Positions 1-12,663 of a DNA stretch of 64,000 bases are shown here, one piece after another. The notes below the pieces were generated by a model. It did no database searches. It saw nothing but the letters and a program-made list of their open reading frames with translations, and was not told where the DNA came from. Location: NCBI GenBank assembly GCA_026545765.1, contig CM048840.1, positions 25,362,765-25,426,764 of the forward strand, read 5' to 3'. This DNA is from Plantago major (taxonomy: Eukaryota; Streptophyta; Magnoliopsida; Lamiales; Plantaginaceae). Position numbers and translations under genes: made by a program. Each line of letters begins with the position of its first letter. Positions within the stretch are counted from its first letter, which is position 1.

Positions 1-74
1 CGAAAACCAAAAGTTAGAAAGGAAAAGAACAAAATCTAGCTAGCAGCTTTGACTTGAATACGAAAAAGCAGAGT

Positions 75-94
75 AATGTGATGTGATGTGATGT
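75..94. repeat. ATGTG pentanucleotide microsatellite (4 copies)
   Basis: Four perfect copies of ATGTG lie about 240 bases before the CDKE start codon, in its presumed promoter or 5' leader. A second simple repeat, seven GAT triplets at 200-220, follows. I see no clear TATA box in 1-335, and the start of transcription is not evident. Confidence 0.8.
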
Positions 95-335
95 GATTAC
101 AGTTTGAATCATACTCAGAAGGACGGAAACTATATGCGAATTGAATTCGCTCTAAAACCACCACCAGCTAAATGCGAGTTGCTTTTCCTTTTCTTCCTGG
201 ATGATGATGATGATGATGATAAGTTACCAATTCCCAATCAGCTTCCAATTCAACGGCTTTATAATCGAATGAATTTTCATTTCCCAAACCATCTCGAACA
301 CAAACTCTAAACCCTACCGCATCGCTCCTTCAGAT

Positions 336-3300
336 ATGGGTGACGGAAGGTCCGGAAATTCCGGCAATCACGGTCACGGCAACAAGCCGGAGTGGCTGGA
401 GCAGTACGACGTGATCGGGAAAATCGGCGAGGGTACTTACGGCCTCGTGTTTTTGGCGAAGATTAAGCTCAATCGTGCCAAATCCATTGCTATTAAGAAA
501 TTCAAGCAGTCCAAAGACGGTGATGGTGTTTCTCCGACTGCTATTCGTGAAATCATGGTGACTAACTCTTTTTTTTATTATTATTTTTTACCATGAGTTT
601 TGTTGTCATTTGTCATATATCTAGGCCTCTGTTGTGATGGTTTTTATTGGTGCAACTGTTTGTATTTTGGTGTGTTTATGCCTGAATTCCAGGAATTGAA
701 TAAGTTTAGGGCACGGTGAACTGGAATTGGGGAAACTTTATGATGTTGGATAGCTTGAAATGATTCTTATTACTCTTGACACCGAGTAATAGAATAAGGA
801 AAGTTAAGGATGTAGAATGAATATTGGATAACAGGATTTGCTTCTCATTACTCATCGCATTTGAGTAATAGAATAGGCATTTGGTTGGTGAAGTCTAACT
901 AGGGAAAATTTAGGATGCGCAATGAATCTTTGATAGCCAGAATTGCTTCTCATTACATTTCACTTCGAGTAATAGAATAAATATTGGGTGGTGCAGTGGA
1001 AATTGGGAAAGTTTAGAATGTTAAATGAATCTTGATGGTATGAAGTAGGACTTGCTTCTCATTTGGCTGTAAGTGGCTTAGTACTAAGAACTTAGATAAT
1101 GGGAAGAGAGCAGAATTATTTTTACTTTTTAGAATTTGATGTTCATGTTTCTTCTTTCTTGTCAATTAATGAGATGGTATGTTCATCGCTGTGCTATTTA
1201 TATAGTATATTGTTTATGCTATGGAAGTTTGTTACTGAATGTTGCTGTTACCTATTTGAAGCAAGGAAAAAGGAATGTAACTATTTTTGTTGTTTTGCAG
1301 TTGCTGCGCGAGATTGACCATGAGAACGTGGTTACACTTGCAAACGTGCATATCAATCATGCTGATATGTCACTGTACCTTGCTTTTGACTATGCAGAGC
1401 ACGACCTTTATGTGAGTGAATTCCTTAATGTTGGCCTGTAGAAGTTAAGATATTGTGTGATTTTGAGATATCAATTAATTATATTGTGTCATTTATAGTA
1501 AAAGACGCCACTGCATCCCTGGAAAAAAAATTATTACGTTTTTCTGTCGTTCAAATTTTGAATGTTGCATATATTGATTGTTCTTCTGAATTTTCTCAGG
1601 AGATCATCAGACATCATAGGGACAAGGTCAACCAGTCAATCAACCATTACACCGTTAAGTCATTGCTGTGGCAACTTCTGAATGGCCTGAATTATCTTCA
1701 CAGGTTGTGCATGCTCATTAGTTTGTTGCTTAATACATATACTTTCACAGATAACAATGAATTCAACTTTAGAGGAAACTAAACTTTTCAAATTGATTTT
1801 TGAGATTGGAGTATAACAATTTTCTATTTGTTCTAAAATTCTTGAAATGTTCAATATTGATATTACACGCTTAAGGCCTTGATAAATGATAGGAATCTTG
1901 CACCTCTGTTGCTTTAGTGGAAACCACATAGGCCTTTCAGTTCACTGTCTTTCATCCTTAGCAGGACTTGTGTACATATGGTTATTAATTTTTTATTTTG
2001 ATAATTTGCATACATTTAGTGATTGGCATTCGAAGCATGTTGATGTGAAAATAAGTTGCATTGTGGTTTTACGATTTGATATCTTATTGGACTTTTGGAA
2101 TTTTCTGCAGTAATTGGATTATACATCGAGATCTGAAGCCATCAAATATTTTGGTATACTTCTGACACTTTATCTCGCATCATCGATTCACATTTTATGT
2201 ACTTTTGTTAGATTTATAGGGCACAACTCTAGGGAGGTGCTATTGTTGTTGTTTTTGTTGGTAACTCTAATGCCTTTCATTTTCTTGAACTTCCATGGAC
2301 CAGGTGATGGGAGAGGGAGAAGAACAGGGAATAGTCAAAATTGCTGATTTCGGCCTTGCCAGAATTTACCTTGCTCCATTGAAGCCACTCTCTGAAAATG
2401 GGGCAAGTCATTCTTTCAAGTCTGTTAGAATATATTCTAGAAACATTGTGTCATTCTGGTAGTGAAATAGGATATGTGTCCTGCGCAAACATTTTCATGA
2501 TATAATTGCAGACAAATACCCTTGCTGGTTATGTGGCAACTGATTTGTGATTTGTTTGAATCAAGGGTCTTATAATATCACGACTAACAGGCTGTCATTA
2601 TGGAATTTTGAACTTGAAGTCCATTCTCTAAATTATTTCTTTCTTTTTTTCTTTTTTTCATTCACGTATATCCTCTGAACTTTGAGTTCTTGTCATGTAG
2701 TTGAACTCTCACTGTGTTAAAAATGACCATACAACTGCTGTAGTCTTGTCCATGGGAGGATGTTATTTCTAATCTTCATATTTGTTGGGAAATCTCTAAT
2801 ATATGAATCCAATAACCAAAGAACAGTGAGGGGAGGAGTGTATGTGTATAGAAGTCTCAGCAGCTGGAGATCTTTCTAATTGAATCTTGTTTGTGGAGGA
2901 TATGTTGTGCTTTATGATTACAGAGCGGATTGGTCTAAGTGAGCGTAGATGTAGCTTCACTTGGGCCACTTACTAATGACCAGTTCTATAGTTCTATGGA
3001 CGATGTGAGCATTAATTTTGTCAATGAATGTAGCAGAAATAACGAATGACATTTTATGGTGATGATGTACTCTTGAAATTTCAAGGTGGTGGACAGCAAT
3101 TATAAGGCGGCTTCTTTACTTCTGAGAGAACTCTGATTGTTTTTGTCCAATTGTTTCCCTGAATTGGAAAAGCTACTTGCCAAATCACCCTGAAATCTGT
3201 CATGTAGTATTTTATCTATACCCTGCCTGAAATATTCCGACTTTGATGCCATTCCTCTCAGCTCTCTGCATGTGTATTTTTGCTTTTTGAATATTCATTT

Positions 3301-6300
3301 TTTCCTGTTTCAAATTTGTAAACTGCAGGTTGTGGTGACTATCTGGTATCGTGCACCTGAATTGCTCCTTGGATCAAAGCATTACACAAGTGCCGTTGGT
3401 ACGACCTATTGGCACCTTACCTTTGGGTTTCTGTTGGGTTAAACTTAAAAATTCATCTCATGTTAACGACATTTAATAGTTTTAAAACTTGATGAAAAAA
3501 TAACAATTTTCAATTGGATTCTAAACTTGTTTTACATTCATGGTACTTTGATTTATGTAAAAGACATGTGGGCTGTGGGCTGCATATTCGCGGAACTTCT
3601 GACTCTAAAGCCACTATTTCAAGGACAAGAAGTGAAAGGGACACCTAACCCGTTCCAGGTAAGAATTTTCTTCTTTTTGCTACTATTGTAGAGGAAATGC
3701 CTTCTGGTCTCTTGGTATATTATCAAATTTTAGACATTTATATTAAGGTCTTAAACGTACCAAATAAATCCCGTTATTCAATTGGCATTCTATCTAAGGA
3801 CGGTTTTACTTAGATACTCCCTCCGTCTGCCTAATCTTTACCCGTATTCCTTTTATGGACGTCCGGCTATTAAATACCTATACAAAAAATAGCAAAAAGT
3901 AAACCCCCTAACAACTATTCTTTGAACTTTATTATTTATCTCTCATACTTTTTCCATTCCTTATAATTTCTCTCCCCTACTTTAATACCCACTAAACAAC
4001 TTTATCATTATTTAATCATATTCCTTAAAAAAACCCACAAAAAAAGTGTCCCAAGCTTAGGCGGAGGGGCGGTCAGAGGGAGTATTATATAGGCTGGCGT
4101 ATTTATCATTTCTTTGTGCTATGCTGTGTTAGGGTGTTTCTTTGGGCTTTGAGTATCCCATGTTAATTGTGTTTAACTGAATTTCATGATAAATGATATT
4201 TAAATTACATATTTTTTAAAACCACTAGTATATGATGCTCACAGTAGCATCCCAGGTACCGTGTGCTTAATAAAACATAAATATTGCTAAAAGTTTGCTC
4301 TCCTGCTCTACCTTGTGGATAACAAAAACTTCCTGGAGATAGTTATTTACTGAAACTGCAATTATAAAATATGCATAAGTGAGTGGTGAAAAGCTACACT
4401 CGATAACTAAGATAGTTACACATTAATTTGTAAGAAGAAACACTTATTTTACAAGGATTTAATTAGGGGAATGCGTCAAACACTTGGGGTGGGTGTGGTA
4501 TTGTTCCTCCTAAAATTATAGGTGTATGAATTATGGAAATGCTCCAACACTTGGGTGGGTGGTGGTTTGGTTATTTCTAATGTGTAAGGGGTGTCTAACA
4601 GCCAGACCATCTAATACAAGTTCTTTGCTGTTTTTAAGTACTTAAAATATACAAACTTTTGCGAGAGACCGTCTCTCGGAGAGACCAATTCAACATCACA
4701 TATTTAAGTACAAACATCATATGTTTAACTTTAAACATCTTGTGTATAATTAACATGCATTATACTTGCATTACCTGCATTTCTAAACATGTGATGTTTG
4801 TTGCTAAATATGCGATGTTTGTACCAATATGTTATTTGGTCTCTCGCAAAAGCTGCTCCTTAAAAATTGGAAAATATATTTAAAAAAGAATAAAAGTTTG
4901 TTGTATTCAGTTCTTATATGTAATGATAATTTAAGCTATTTTCATGTAAAAATGTCAAAGGAATTAGTTGTAGTGGTGTTAAAATTAAATCAATTTGGCG
5001 TAACAAGTTAACCTTCAAGGGAGTTCCTTTTAGATAGTTTTAATATGTATAAGAATTCAAAATCACAAAGTCTCCTGAGAGACGGTCTCTAGATAACTTA
5101 TCTAGAGACGACCTATGTTATCAACAAAATCATCCATGCTATTAATCAAAACGTCTATGTTAATCAAATGGGTTCTTTTCTAATATGGAAAAACAACAAT
5201 GCTGAGGACATAGACGTTTTGATTAATAACATCGAATATTTTATTGATAACCTAGGTCCGTCTCTAGATAAGTTAAGTTATCTAGAGACCGGCTCTCAGG
5301 AGACTTACTCATTCAAAATAATGTTGCCAAGTAAAATATACTGAAAACTTTTGTTGTAACTGTACACTACTATTTATTGGGAGAGGGGGTGGGGACCTTA
5401 CTGTGTTACCGTGAATTTGCGCCGAAATGTTATGCACAATGGAACAGTTCTACCAAATATGTTAAACATCATTCAAGCATATTATGTAATCTGGCTGAAG
5501 TGCTGGAATATTGCATGTTTTCTAGTTTACTTATGTTTCTTTCGATTATGCAGCTCGATCAACTGGACAGAATATTTAAGGTTTTAGGTGAGAATGGCTC
5601 CTTTGATGATTTTCTTGCATTTATATTATGGAAGCAATAGGTAATTTTTTTATTTAAAATGTTCTGGATTAGGCCATCCCACTCCGGAGAAGTGGCCAAT
5701 GCTTGTACATCTTCCACATTGGCATGCTGATACACAGCAAATTCAGAAGCACAAATAGTATGTTATACTATTCCTTTCCATATTCTGAATTTCAGTTTTC
5801 TGTTACAGTGCGAGATTGATTATTGCCAGTTATTTTCAAACAATTTTAGTTTGTACACTGATTAGTTTAGGTTTTACTTTTCTATCATTCAAAATTTTCT
5901 TGTATTCTTGCAGTGACAATGTTGGACTGTACAATACAGTTCATCTCTCGCCCAAAACTCCAGCATATGACCTCCTGTCAAAGATGCTTGAGTACGTGTA
6001 TATTACTACTTTACATTGTAGAAGTGACAATGTGTGCTTTTTTGTAGTAATCCCTTTGGCTAACTTCATTTGCAGGTATGATCCGAGAAAGAGAATAACA
6101 GCTGCACAGGCTCTTGATCATGAGTATGTTAACGTCTTTGCTCCTCAATCCTTTTCATTGCAGATGGTCATCTTACATGCATGATTTTAGTATTTGTTCG
6201 ATGATTAGTTATCCTATATGAATGCTTGCTTAAGATAGGTGTAGGCCTGTCAATTTTATCCACACATCAAGATCTAATCCTAATCTTCTTCTGAAACTCT

Positions 6301-9300
6301 AGTCTAGTTCAATCTGATCTCAATTACAATCGACGTTCATCCAAATTTAATGGATAATGTACAAAATAGATCTGATCTAGTTTAATCTTATATATATCTA
6401 GATCTAATTTTGTTTTAACTTCTATCATAATTGATCCATCTATCATCTCGGCAAAATCATCACTGAACGAAACCCTTCATGCCTCCTAGACACCCCAACC
6501 AATTTGAGGAATAATTAACAAAACGAAATACACCAGAAGCGATTCATTGAGAAACAGACCTCCAATCGAAGGTGATCAATGCTGTTTCGAAAGTCACAGT
6601 GAATGTTTTTGGTGTATAAATAGTAAATACACAGATAGAGACCAATCTGGAGAATGGCAATAGTGTATAAATATAAGAAGATCGATTCAAAAGGAGACTG
6701 GTTTTTATATTGCTACCACTGCCAAAATTGAGTCCCATTCAGAAAAATGAACTGCCTGACACTGCCGTTTGTTTTTGTTCTTTCCTTCTCTGGTCTTTTT
6801 CTCTCTTATTTCTTGATTGATTTCAAGAAGTTGGTACTTTCTACCCTTTCTGTAGTATGACTTATCAGTCATCTATATCTATATCACTATATTTGTAGTG
6901 GTTTGAGGGGTTTAGGATTGGAAAATGACTACATTTATGAATTTGCTGTATATAGGCCAGCAGCTGGATTTGATATAATTTGTTGTTAAGGTATTTAGAA
7001 AACACATATTTACAGCATTTTATTTTTTTCTGGGAAAAAAAGATTGATCTAGTTCAATTTGGATTGGATCTAAACTAAGTCCAAATTAAATCTGCAAATT
7101 AGATCCATAGTAGATGTAGGTTGGACTTGACCCTGATTTACATAAATAGTTGTGGATGAGAATTGGACCTCAAAATTTACACCCCTAGATAGGTGTAGAG
7201 TTCTACATAGGTCTCTTAGATGTCTATTGTTTAGTAATCATACTAAAATTAAGAAACAAACACACTTGTGCAAAGGTAGGTGTAGGTGCCATGGAAGAGT
7301 GAGATCCAAGAAAACAGTGTACCTTGGCTGGTAAAGTATGTACGTTGATGCTCTACTATTCAAGGAGTGTAAATGTGTAATCAAGATTCACACATTTCAC
7401 TCAGATATGGCAATGAGGTGGCTGGAAGGCTTGGCTAATATTTGAAGATAAGACGTTAAGTAACTTGATTAGGATACACTGACTGACAGAGTAGTAGAGT
7501 GGGCTGACTGGTAATATGGTTCATCAGCCTATTGTAATGTATTGGGGCATATGCTTAGTTGTTGATTATGAATGGAGAACTAATCAAGCCATTGCTTTAG
7601 AGGTGCGGTTGTGGATTTAGAATTTTAAAATTGGTGAAAGAGTCTTACCTTATGCTTAAAGGTCATCAAATCACCTTGATGGATATGCGATGACAAAGAT
7701 GCCACTTGACCCATTTTTAAGTTACACAGTTGCTGCTTCTCTAATTTGGTAGTGATACACGTCCTGGAAGTATCATGAATCTGTTTTGTGATCCCTTAAG
7801 CTTTCTGCCTCTTTTTCCTTATTTCGTTTTGTGAAATTTACAGGTACTTCCGCATGGAGCCTTTGCCAGGACGCAAGTAAGTTTCACACTGCTTATCTGG
7901 ATGTAGCATTTGTGTCAAATGCCATGTCTAAATAGTACACAGCCACTCAGTAATACTAATTGATAATTAATTTATGTTTGTGTTTCAGTGCACTAGTACC
8001 CCCACAGGTAGGAGAGAAAGTTGTGAATTACCCAACTCGACCAGTGGATACAGGCACTGATATTGAAGGAACAATCAGTCTTCAGCCCTCTCAACCGGTA
8101 AGTTCGCTTAATTTTGAGGCTGTCGGTTCATTCCCGACCGCTTCATGATGCTTATCTAGAATAGGACTCAATAATGGGATCTAGTGAAAGTCTCACTATG
8201 TGGTCATGTTGTAAACTACAATCTCTTTCGGAGAGTACATTGTCCTATCAGCACTCTGTCTATTGGTTGCGTGAGCTGACTAGCATACTTTCTGAAATGC
8301 CTTTTCTTCCAATGTGGATCTCATCTGAATTCTGAAATATTATGCAAACATAAATGCATTGGGAGAAACAAAATAAAGTTTCTATATTAGTAATTTTTTT
8401 CCTCATGATTAGGTGGTGCAATTGTTCGGTACTTATAATGATTCACATTTCACACTCGACTTACTAAAGCTGAGTTTGTTTGTGCCATATTTGGGATGTT
8501 CTTAATTTTGTGGATCACAATGCTATACTGTCAAAAGGGTTTTGCAGAATGAGAAGGCTTGGACTGTGTAGAATTTGAAACCTTCTCAAACATGAAAAAG
8601 AAAAGAGCAAACCTGATATTTTCATTTATTTCGCATCTGCCTTAATCTGACGCGATTTCATGCATCTATTGACATATTTTGCATATATTCAAAACCAGTG
8701 TTATCAATCCAGGATCACGGCGTGTAGTGGCCCGCCACAAAATCCGGGATAGTGGGATGGCCGGGGTACTGAAGTAATATACATATGTTGTAACTTACAG
8801 AATGAATATATAAGTACATGCTAAGTTAAAATAAGCTTACAAAACCAAATTACTAATAAGAAGTCGTAGAATTCTTCATAGAGAGTCGTAAAGACGAACA
8901 AAGTCAAGAAATTTGAAGGTAAAATTGGTCATTTACCCCCAAAAATACTGTCCCAGCGCTATCCCGCTGGAATCTCGGTCGAGAAACACCGGGATTGTCC
9001 GGGATGCTATGCAACCTGGATAGAGGTATATCTATTCCGGACAGGTCTGAAAACCCTCCGGGATCCCGCCGTGATTGACAAAACTGTTCAAAAACATAAT
9101 CCGTCATTAGGGAATATAAATCCACATCTCCTTCCTACGAAACCTTGCTTTTTGGGAACCAAATATTTTGTGAGTGTTGTAAGGAATCCAACTGTTGCAA
9201 TTCTGACATGATCAGGAAAGTCCATCATCTTCTAGTAACGGTAGTAACGGTAGTAACGAACTTCTACATTCTCTAAGCGGTTTAATACTCACCAGGATCG

Positions 9301-12300
9301 GTGAGTTAGAGAAAGAAGTAGTTAGGAGGCATTATGGTTTGTTTTATTCTCGTAGTGCAGGGCTCTTTTTTTTTTTCCTAGTAGGGGGTGTATATAGTTT
9401 AGAAGAAAGCTAACTCCGTGCTTTCTTGGTTATGGATGTAAATAAGTTGGAACTAAATCATGCTGGGAATGGAAAAGCTGGCCAGCTAGAATTTGGAAAT
9501 GGATTATGCTTTTAATTCCTCCAAATGAAGCTTGAAGGTTAATGAAACATTATGTCATGTCTTACTTTGTTCTCTTTCCTTTCTGACTCTTCTTTAACAC
9601 AGCACAAGAAGATAGAAATTATATGGGATAGTAATGAGATACACTCGACACATTATGCATGTTGCCGAGTTTATTTCAAATTTACTTGTACTTAGTTCTC
9701 CATAAATTGTACTCGAGATAAATCGTAAAATAAATAAGTTGCTTGATTGATCCCGAAAGGAGTTGGATTAGTAGGGGAGTGATTGGGCTCGCATAGTCTG
9801 GCCACGAGAGTTCACCAGCTTATACCATGAGCTTTTGGGAGAGAAAGTGGAATTAAAAGAAAAACAAACTAAATGCTTCTTTTTTATTTGAAGTATATGG
9901 GAGAGACCACACATTACGTGAAGTTCAATACCATTGTCCAGTGCCTGAATCTAATTAGTTAAATTCATTATACACTCCCTCTCGTTAGAAACTTAGAATG
10001 GCCAGTGTACTTGTGGAAATAGTATTAATCGTATTATGTGAGTGGAGTAGGTTTGGTGTATTATATATTTAAATATAGAATTAAGAACGAATGAATGAAG
10101 TAGTGAAAAAGTGGGGTATCGATGCAAGTATGTGGGTAATGGGTGGGGCCCATGGCTATAAACAATTATAAAGACTGACCAAATTAGGAATATGGCTAGT
10201 TTAATGGAACTTCAAAAATGGCAACATGTGGCTTCACTAACGGGACAGAGGGAGTACATTACTGTAGCAATGTTCTTGTAAACTGTGACATGCTAGTGTA
10301 ATGGGTATGTTTCAAATAAACACATATATTCATAGTCATGTAGGTGAAAAAGAATGTGTTACAGTTATTGGTCATACATGTCTTAGTAAATGGATATACG
10401 GGTATAGTTATAACTCAATGAAACTCACGTAGTGCTTTATCATGAATTACTGCATGGCAACAATCATGAATGTGATGTAGCATGATGATATGTAACATGA
10501 TACTAAGAAACTTTGGATAAGGAGAATAAATTAAGGATCGATTGGAAAGAAATGGTTGCCTGCTGATGATGAAACATTTCTCATTCATACCATTTGACGT
10601 TTGTTAGTAACTAACTTAAAGGGCCTTTAATATACACAACACAACGTAGTGCAGCCATCTCGCTATGTGCATTAGTTTTTTAATTTGCACGTCCGTCTGC
10701 ATTGCTTTAGTTTTTTAGGCGTAATTGATGATGGTGAAACATTTCACATTCATACCATTTGACGTTTGTTAGCAACTTAAAGGGCCTTTAATAACACATC
10801 ACAACATAGTGCAGCCATCTCACTATGTGCATTGGTTTTTCAATTTGCATGTCCGTCTGCATTGTTTGAGTTTTTTTTTTTTTTAGGCGTAGCTGATAGG
10901 CTCGATATTGGGAAGTCGGTGGTGTTGCACTTAGAATTTGTCGGAATTTCACTTCATTCGGTTAAGTTCCAGTTGTGTAGTTGGTCCTTTGTGACTAAAG
11001 TTAAGGTTCTTTAGTTTTAAAGCAAGAAAAACAGAACTCGTTCTCCAGAAACTTTGGTTAAAGGAGAAAAAATAGAATGTTTTCTCCAGAAACTTCAGTG
11101 CAGCTGATTTAGAGTATTTTCCAGCTTTGGTAGCTTCGGAATTATATCAATGCGGCAGTATTAAATTTTAACTTTGATATTCGAGTCTGTTTTTTTCTTT
11201 GAGAAAATTTTGTGATTTTCACATTAATTTACGAATTGGTGGTTGATAATAGATAAAGTTTAAAACCACGTATAAAGTTTCTATAAATTAAATGTTTCAG
11301 GTTTCTACCTCCTTTCAACATTAATTGTATTATCTTATGCAACAAGGAAAGTTTAGCTGCTAAAATGTAAATGATGTTATTATGTGCATCTCAGATTTTC
11401 AAGCGTTGTATATGTATTCTTGTGTATTTATCAAACACAAATGGCAAGAGTGCCGAGACCTAGTGATGAAATCCAAAAGAGTATTTTTAATATTTGGATA
11501 TCAATTATATAGGGTATCTTATATTCTGGTTTAGTTAGAATTTATATTATTTGACCACTTATATTTAGTGGGATTCTTGTTTAATTACGTCTCCTTATTT
11601 AGGTTTTACTTCTGAGCCTATAAATATTGGCTAATAGGGTTTTGGAGACGTTTTGACATTAATATTGAGAATCTTACGCATAAGTTATCTTGAGTTTTCC
11701 TTCCAATCCTCATTTGTTCTCTATCTCCTAGTTATTAGAGGTCAAGTCCTAGTTGAATATTGTCCATACAGTGTTCGTAAAGTTAGATATGTCATCTTCG
11801 TTAGGATCAAAACATATATTTTGAGCGAGCTGGTTGGATTCGAAACTAGTAAACCTCGAAGAACCAATGAAAATTAACTGTCAAGTCACTGAATTTGTTA
11901 TCAAATGATGCCAAAACCACGTGTATGATTCAATAAAATTACATTTTCTGCGACCATCTCTCTCTCTTTCTAATGCATTGTCATTTTGTGCAGCAGATAT
12001 CAGCTGGAAATTCTGGTGGCATGCAAGGTCCTCATGTAATGCAAACTAGATCAGTACCTAGGCCAATGCCCATGGTTGGGATGCAACGAATGCAACCTCC
12101 TGGAATCCCCACATATAATCTTGCTTCTCAGGCTGGAATGGGTGGTGCAGTTAATCCTGGTGGTATGCCGATGCAGCGTGGTGTTTCTTCCCAGGCTCAT
12201 CAACAGCAGCAGGTTTGTTTAGCCAACTTAGAAGTATGCAGAATGATAAAGTTTATTCCTTTCTTTTGGTGAATTTTGTCTTTTCTCCTCCAACAGATGA

Positions 12301-12365
12301 GAAGAAAGGACCCTGGAATGGGGTTGAGTGGATACCCTCCACAACAGAAATCAAGACGCTATTGA
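336..12365 (+). CDS. CDKE1: Cyclin-dependent kinase E (CDK8-type Mediator kinase), 15 exons
   Basis: Serine/threonine kinase of the Mediator CDK8 module; in Arabidopsis this is CDKE;1/HEN3, which with cyclin C represses or tunes RNA polymerase II transcription in the nucleus. Coding exons: 336-557, 1301-1411, 1600-1703, 2111-2153, 2304-2402, 3329-3398, 3564-3658, 5554-5587, 5673-5757, 5914-5991, 6076-6123, 7844-7876, 7989-8097, 11994-12212, 12297-12365. All joins keep frame and give 472 residues, close to the Arabidopsis length. Visible landmarks: glycine loop GEGTYG (31-36), catalytic lysine in AIKK (K54), cyclin-binding helix SPTAIRE (66-72), HRD (151-153), DFG (175-177), then [11 protein letters not shown], which lacks the usual activating T-loop threonine as in other CDK8 kinases. 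The last ~90 residues are rich in Met, Pro, Gln and Gly. Intron 5 starts with GC, not GT. The last large intron (8098-11993) is 3.9 kb. Several introns hold transposons. Confidence 0.95.
3815..4084. mobile_element. Stowaway-type MITE in CDKE intron 7
   Basis: A 270-bp element beginning TACTCCCTCCGTCTGCC and ending with the inverted form GGCAGAC-like ...GAGGGAGTA. The CTCCCTCCG terminus and flanking TA are typical of Stowaway (Tc1/mariner) MITEs in plants. No coding capacity. Confidence 0.8.
4657..4851. mobile_element. Foldback MITE with TTTTGCGAGAGACC termini
   Basis: About 195 bp bounded by perfect 14-base inverted termini, TTTTGCGAGAGACC at the left and GGTCTCTCGCAAAA at the right. The interior is AT-rich and repeats words such as ATGATGTTTGT/ACAAACATCAT on both arms. 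The GAGAGACCGTCTCTC core resembles the neighbouring element at 5064-5310. It lies in CDKE intron 7. Superfamily uncertain. Confidence 0.7.
5064..5310. mobile_element. Mutator-like foldback MITE, copy 1
   Basis: A 247-bp element flanked by a perfect 9-bp direct duplication ATTCAAAAT (5055-5063 and 5311-5319). Both halves are complementary almost end to end: AAGTCTCCTGAGAG plus GGTCTCTAGATAA near each end, and the GATGTTATTAATCAAAACG-like words further in. Nine-base duplications are characteristic of Mutator-like elements. It sits in CDKE intron 7. A second copy is at 18132-18377. Confidence 0.85.
6242..7187. mobile_element. Non-autonomous hAT-type element in CDKE intron 11
   Basis: A 946-bp element with a perfect 8-bp target duplication GATAGGTG (6234-6241 and 7188-7195) and matching termini TAGGCCTGTCAATTTT on the left, TAGGGGTGTAAATTTT as the reverse complement of the right. 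An 8-bp duplication and TAGGGGTGTAAA-type ends fit hAT elements. The interior has subterminal words such as GATCTAG-TTCAAT in opposite orientations and no transposase frame. Confidence 0.85.
8696..9086. mobile_element. GC-rich hAT-type MITE in CDKE intron 13
   Basis: A 391-bp element starting CAGTGTTATCAATC and ending with the inverted GATTGACAAAACTG. It is flanked by TTCAAAAC (8688-8695) and TTCAAAAA (9087-9094), a 7/8 match to an 8-bp duplication. The arms carry complementary CGGGAT/ATCCCG runs, so it is far more GC-rich than its intron. No coding capacity. Confidence 0.8.
9971..10256. mobile_element. Stowaway-type MITE in CDKE intron 13
   Basis: Left end TACACTCCCTCTCGTTAG and right end CTAACGGGACAGAGGGAGTA are inverted copies of each other. 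Size (about 285 bp), TA flank and the CTCCCTCTG terminus fit Stowaway. Confidence 0.75.
10562..10890. repeat. Tandem duplication, two units of about 165 bp
   Basis: Two adjacent diverged copies (about 10562-10723 and 10724-10890), each running from GATGATG-GAAACATTTC through CATACCATTTGACGTTTG, AAAGGGCCTTTAAT, GTGCAGCCATCTC and GTCCGTCTGCATTG to TTTTAGGCGTA. They lie in CDKE intron 13 and show no reading frame. Confidence 0.85.
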
Positions 12366-12408
12366 GGTAATATTAGGCCATCTTTAGTTCTTTACTACTA
12401 TAAGAGAA

Positions 12409-12663
12409 TACTCCCTCTGTTTCTGTAAAAGTGAAACAATTTTGATTTGCACAATTTTTAAGAAAAATGTGTGGTCCCCAAAAGTATGTTGTTAAGAATG
12501 AGTTTGAGATATTAATTGAGTGGAAAAGTACACGTGGGCCCAAAAATGTGTGGTTGATAATGAATTGTATTATGGAAGTAATTTCCATAAAAGTAAATGT
12601 AACACTTTTAGGGAAACGCCCAAAACGGAAAATTGTTTCACTTTTACAGAAACGGAGTGAGTA
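12409..12663. mobile_element. Stowaway-type MITE just past the CDKE stop codon
   Basis: A 255-bp element with very long inverted ends: TACTCCCTCTGTTTCTGTAA... on the left and ...TTACAGAAACGGAGTGAGTA on the right, continuing complementary through GTGAAACAATTTT. It starts 44 bp after the CDKE stop, so it probably lies inside the 3' untranslated region or at the polyadenylation region. Confidence 0.85.
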
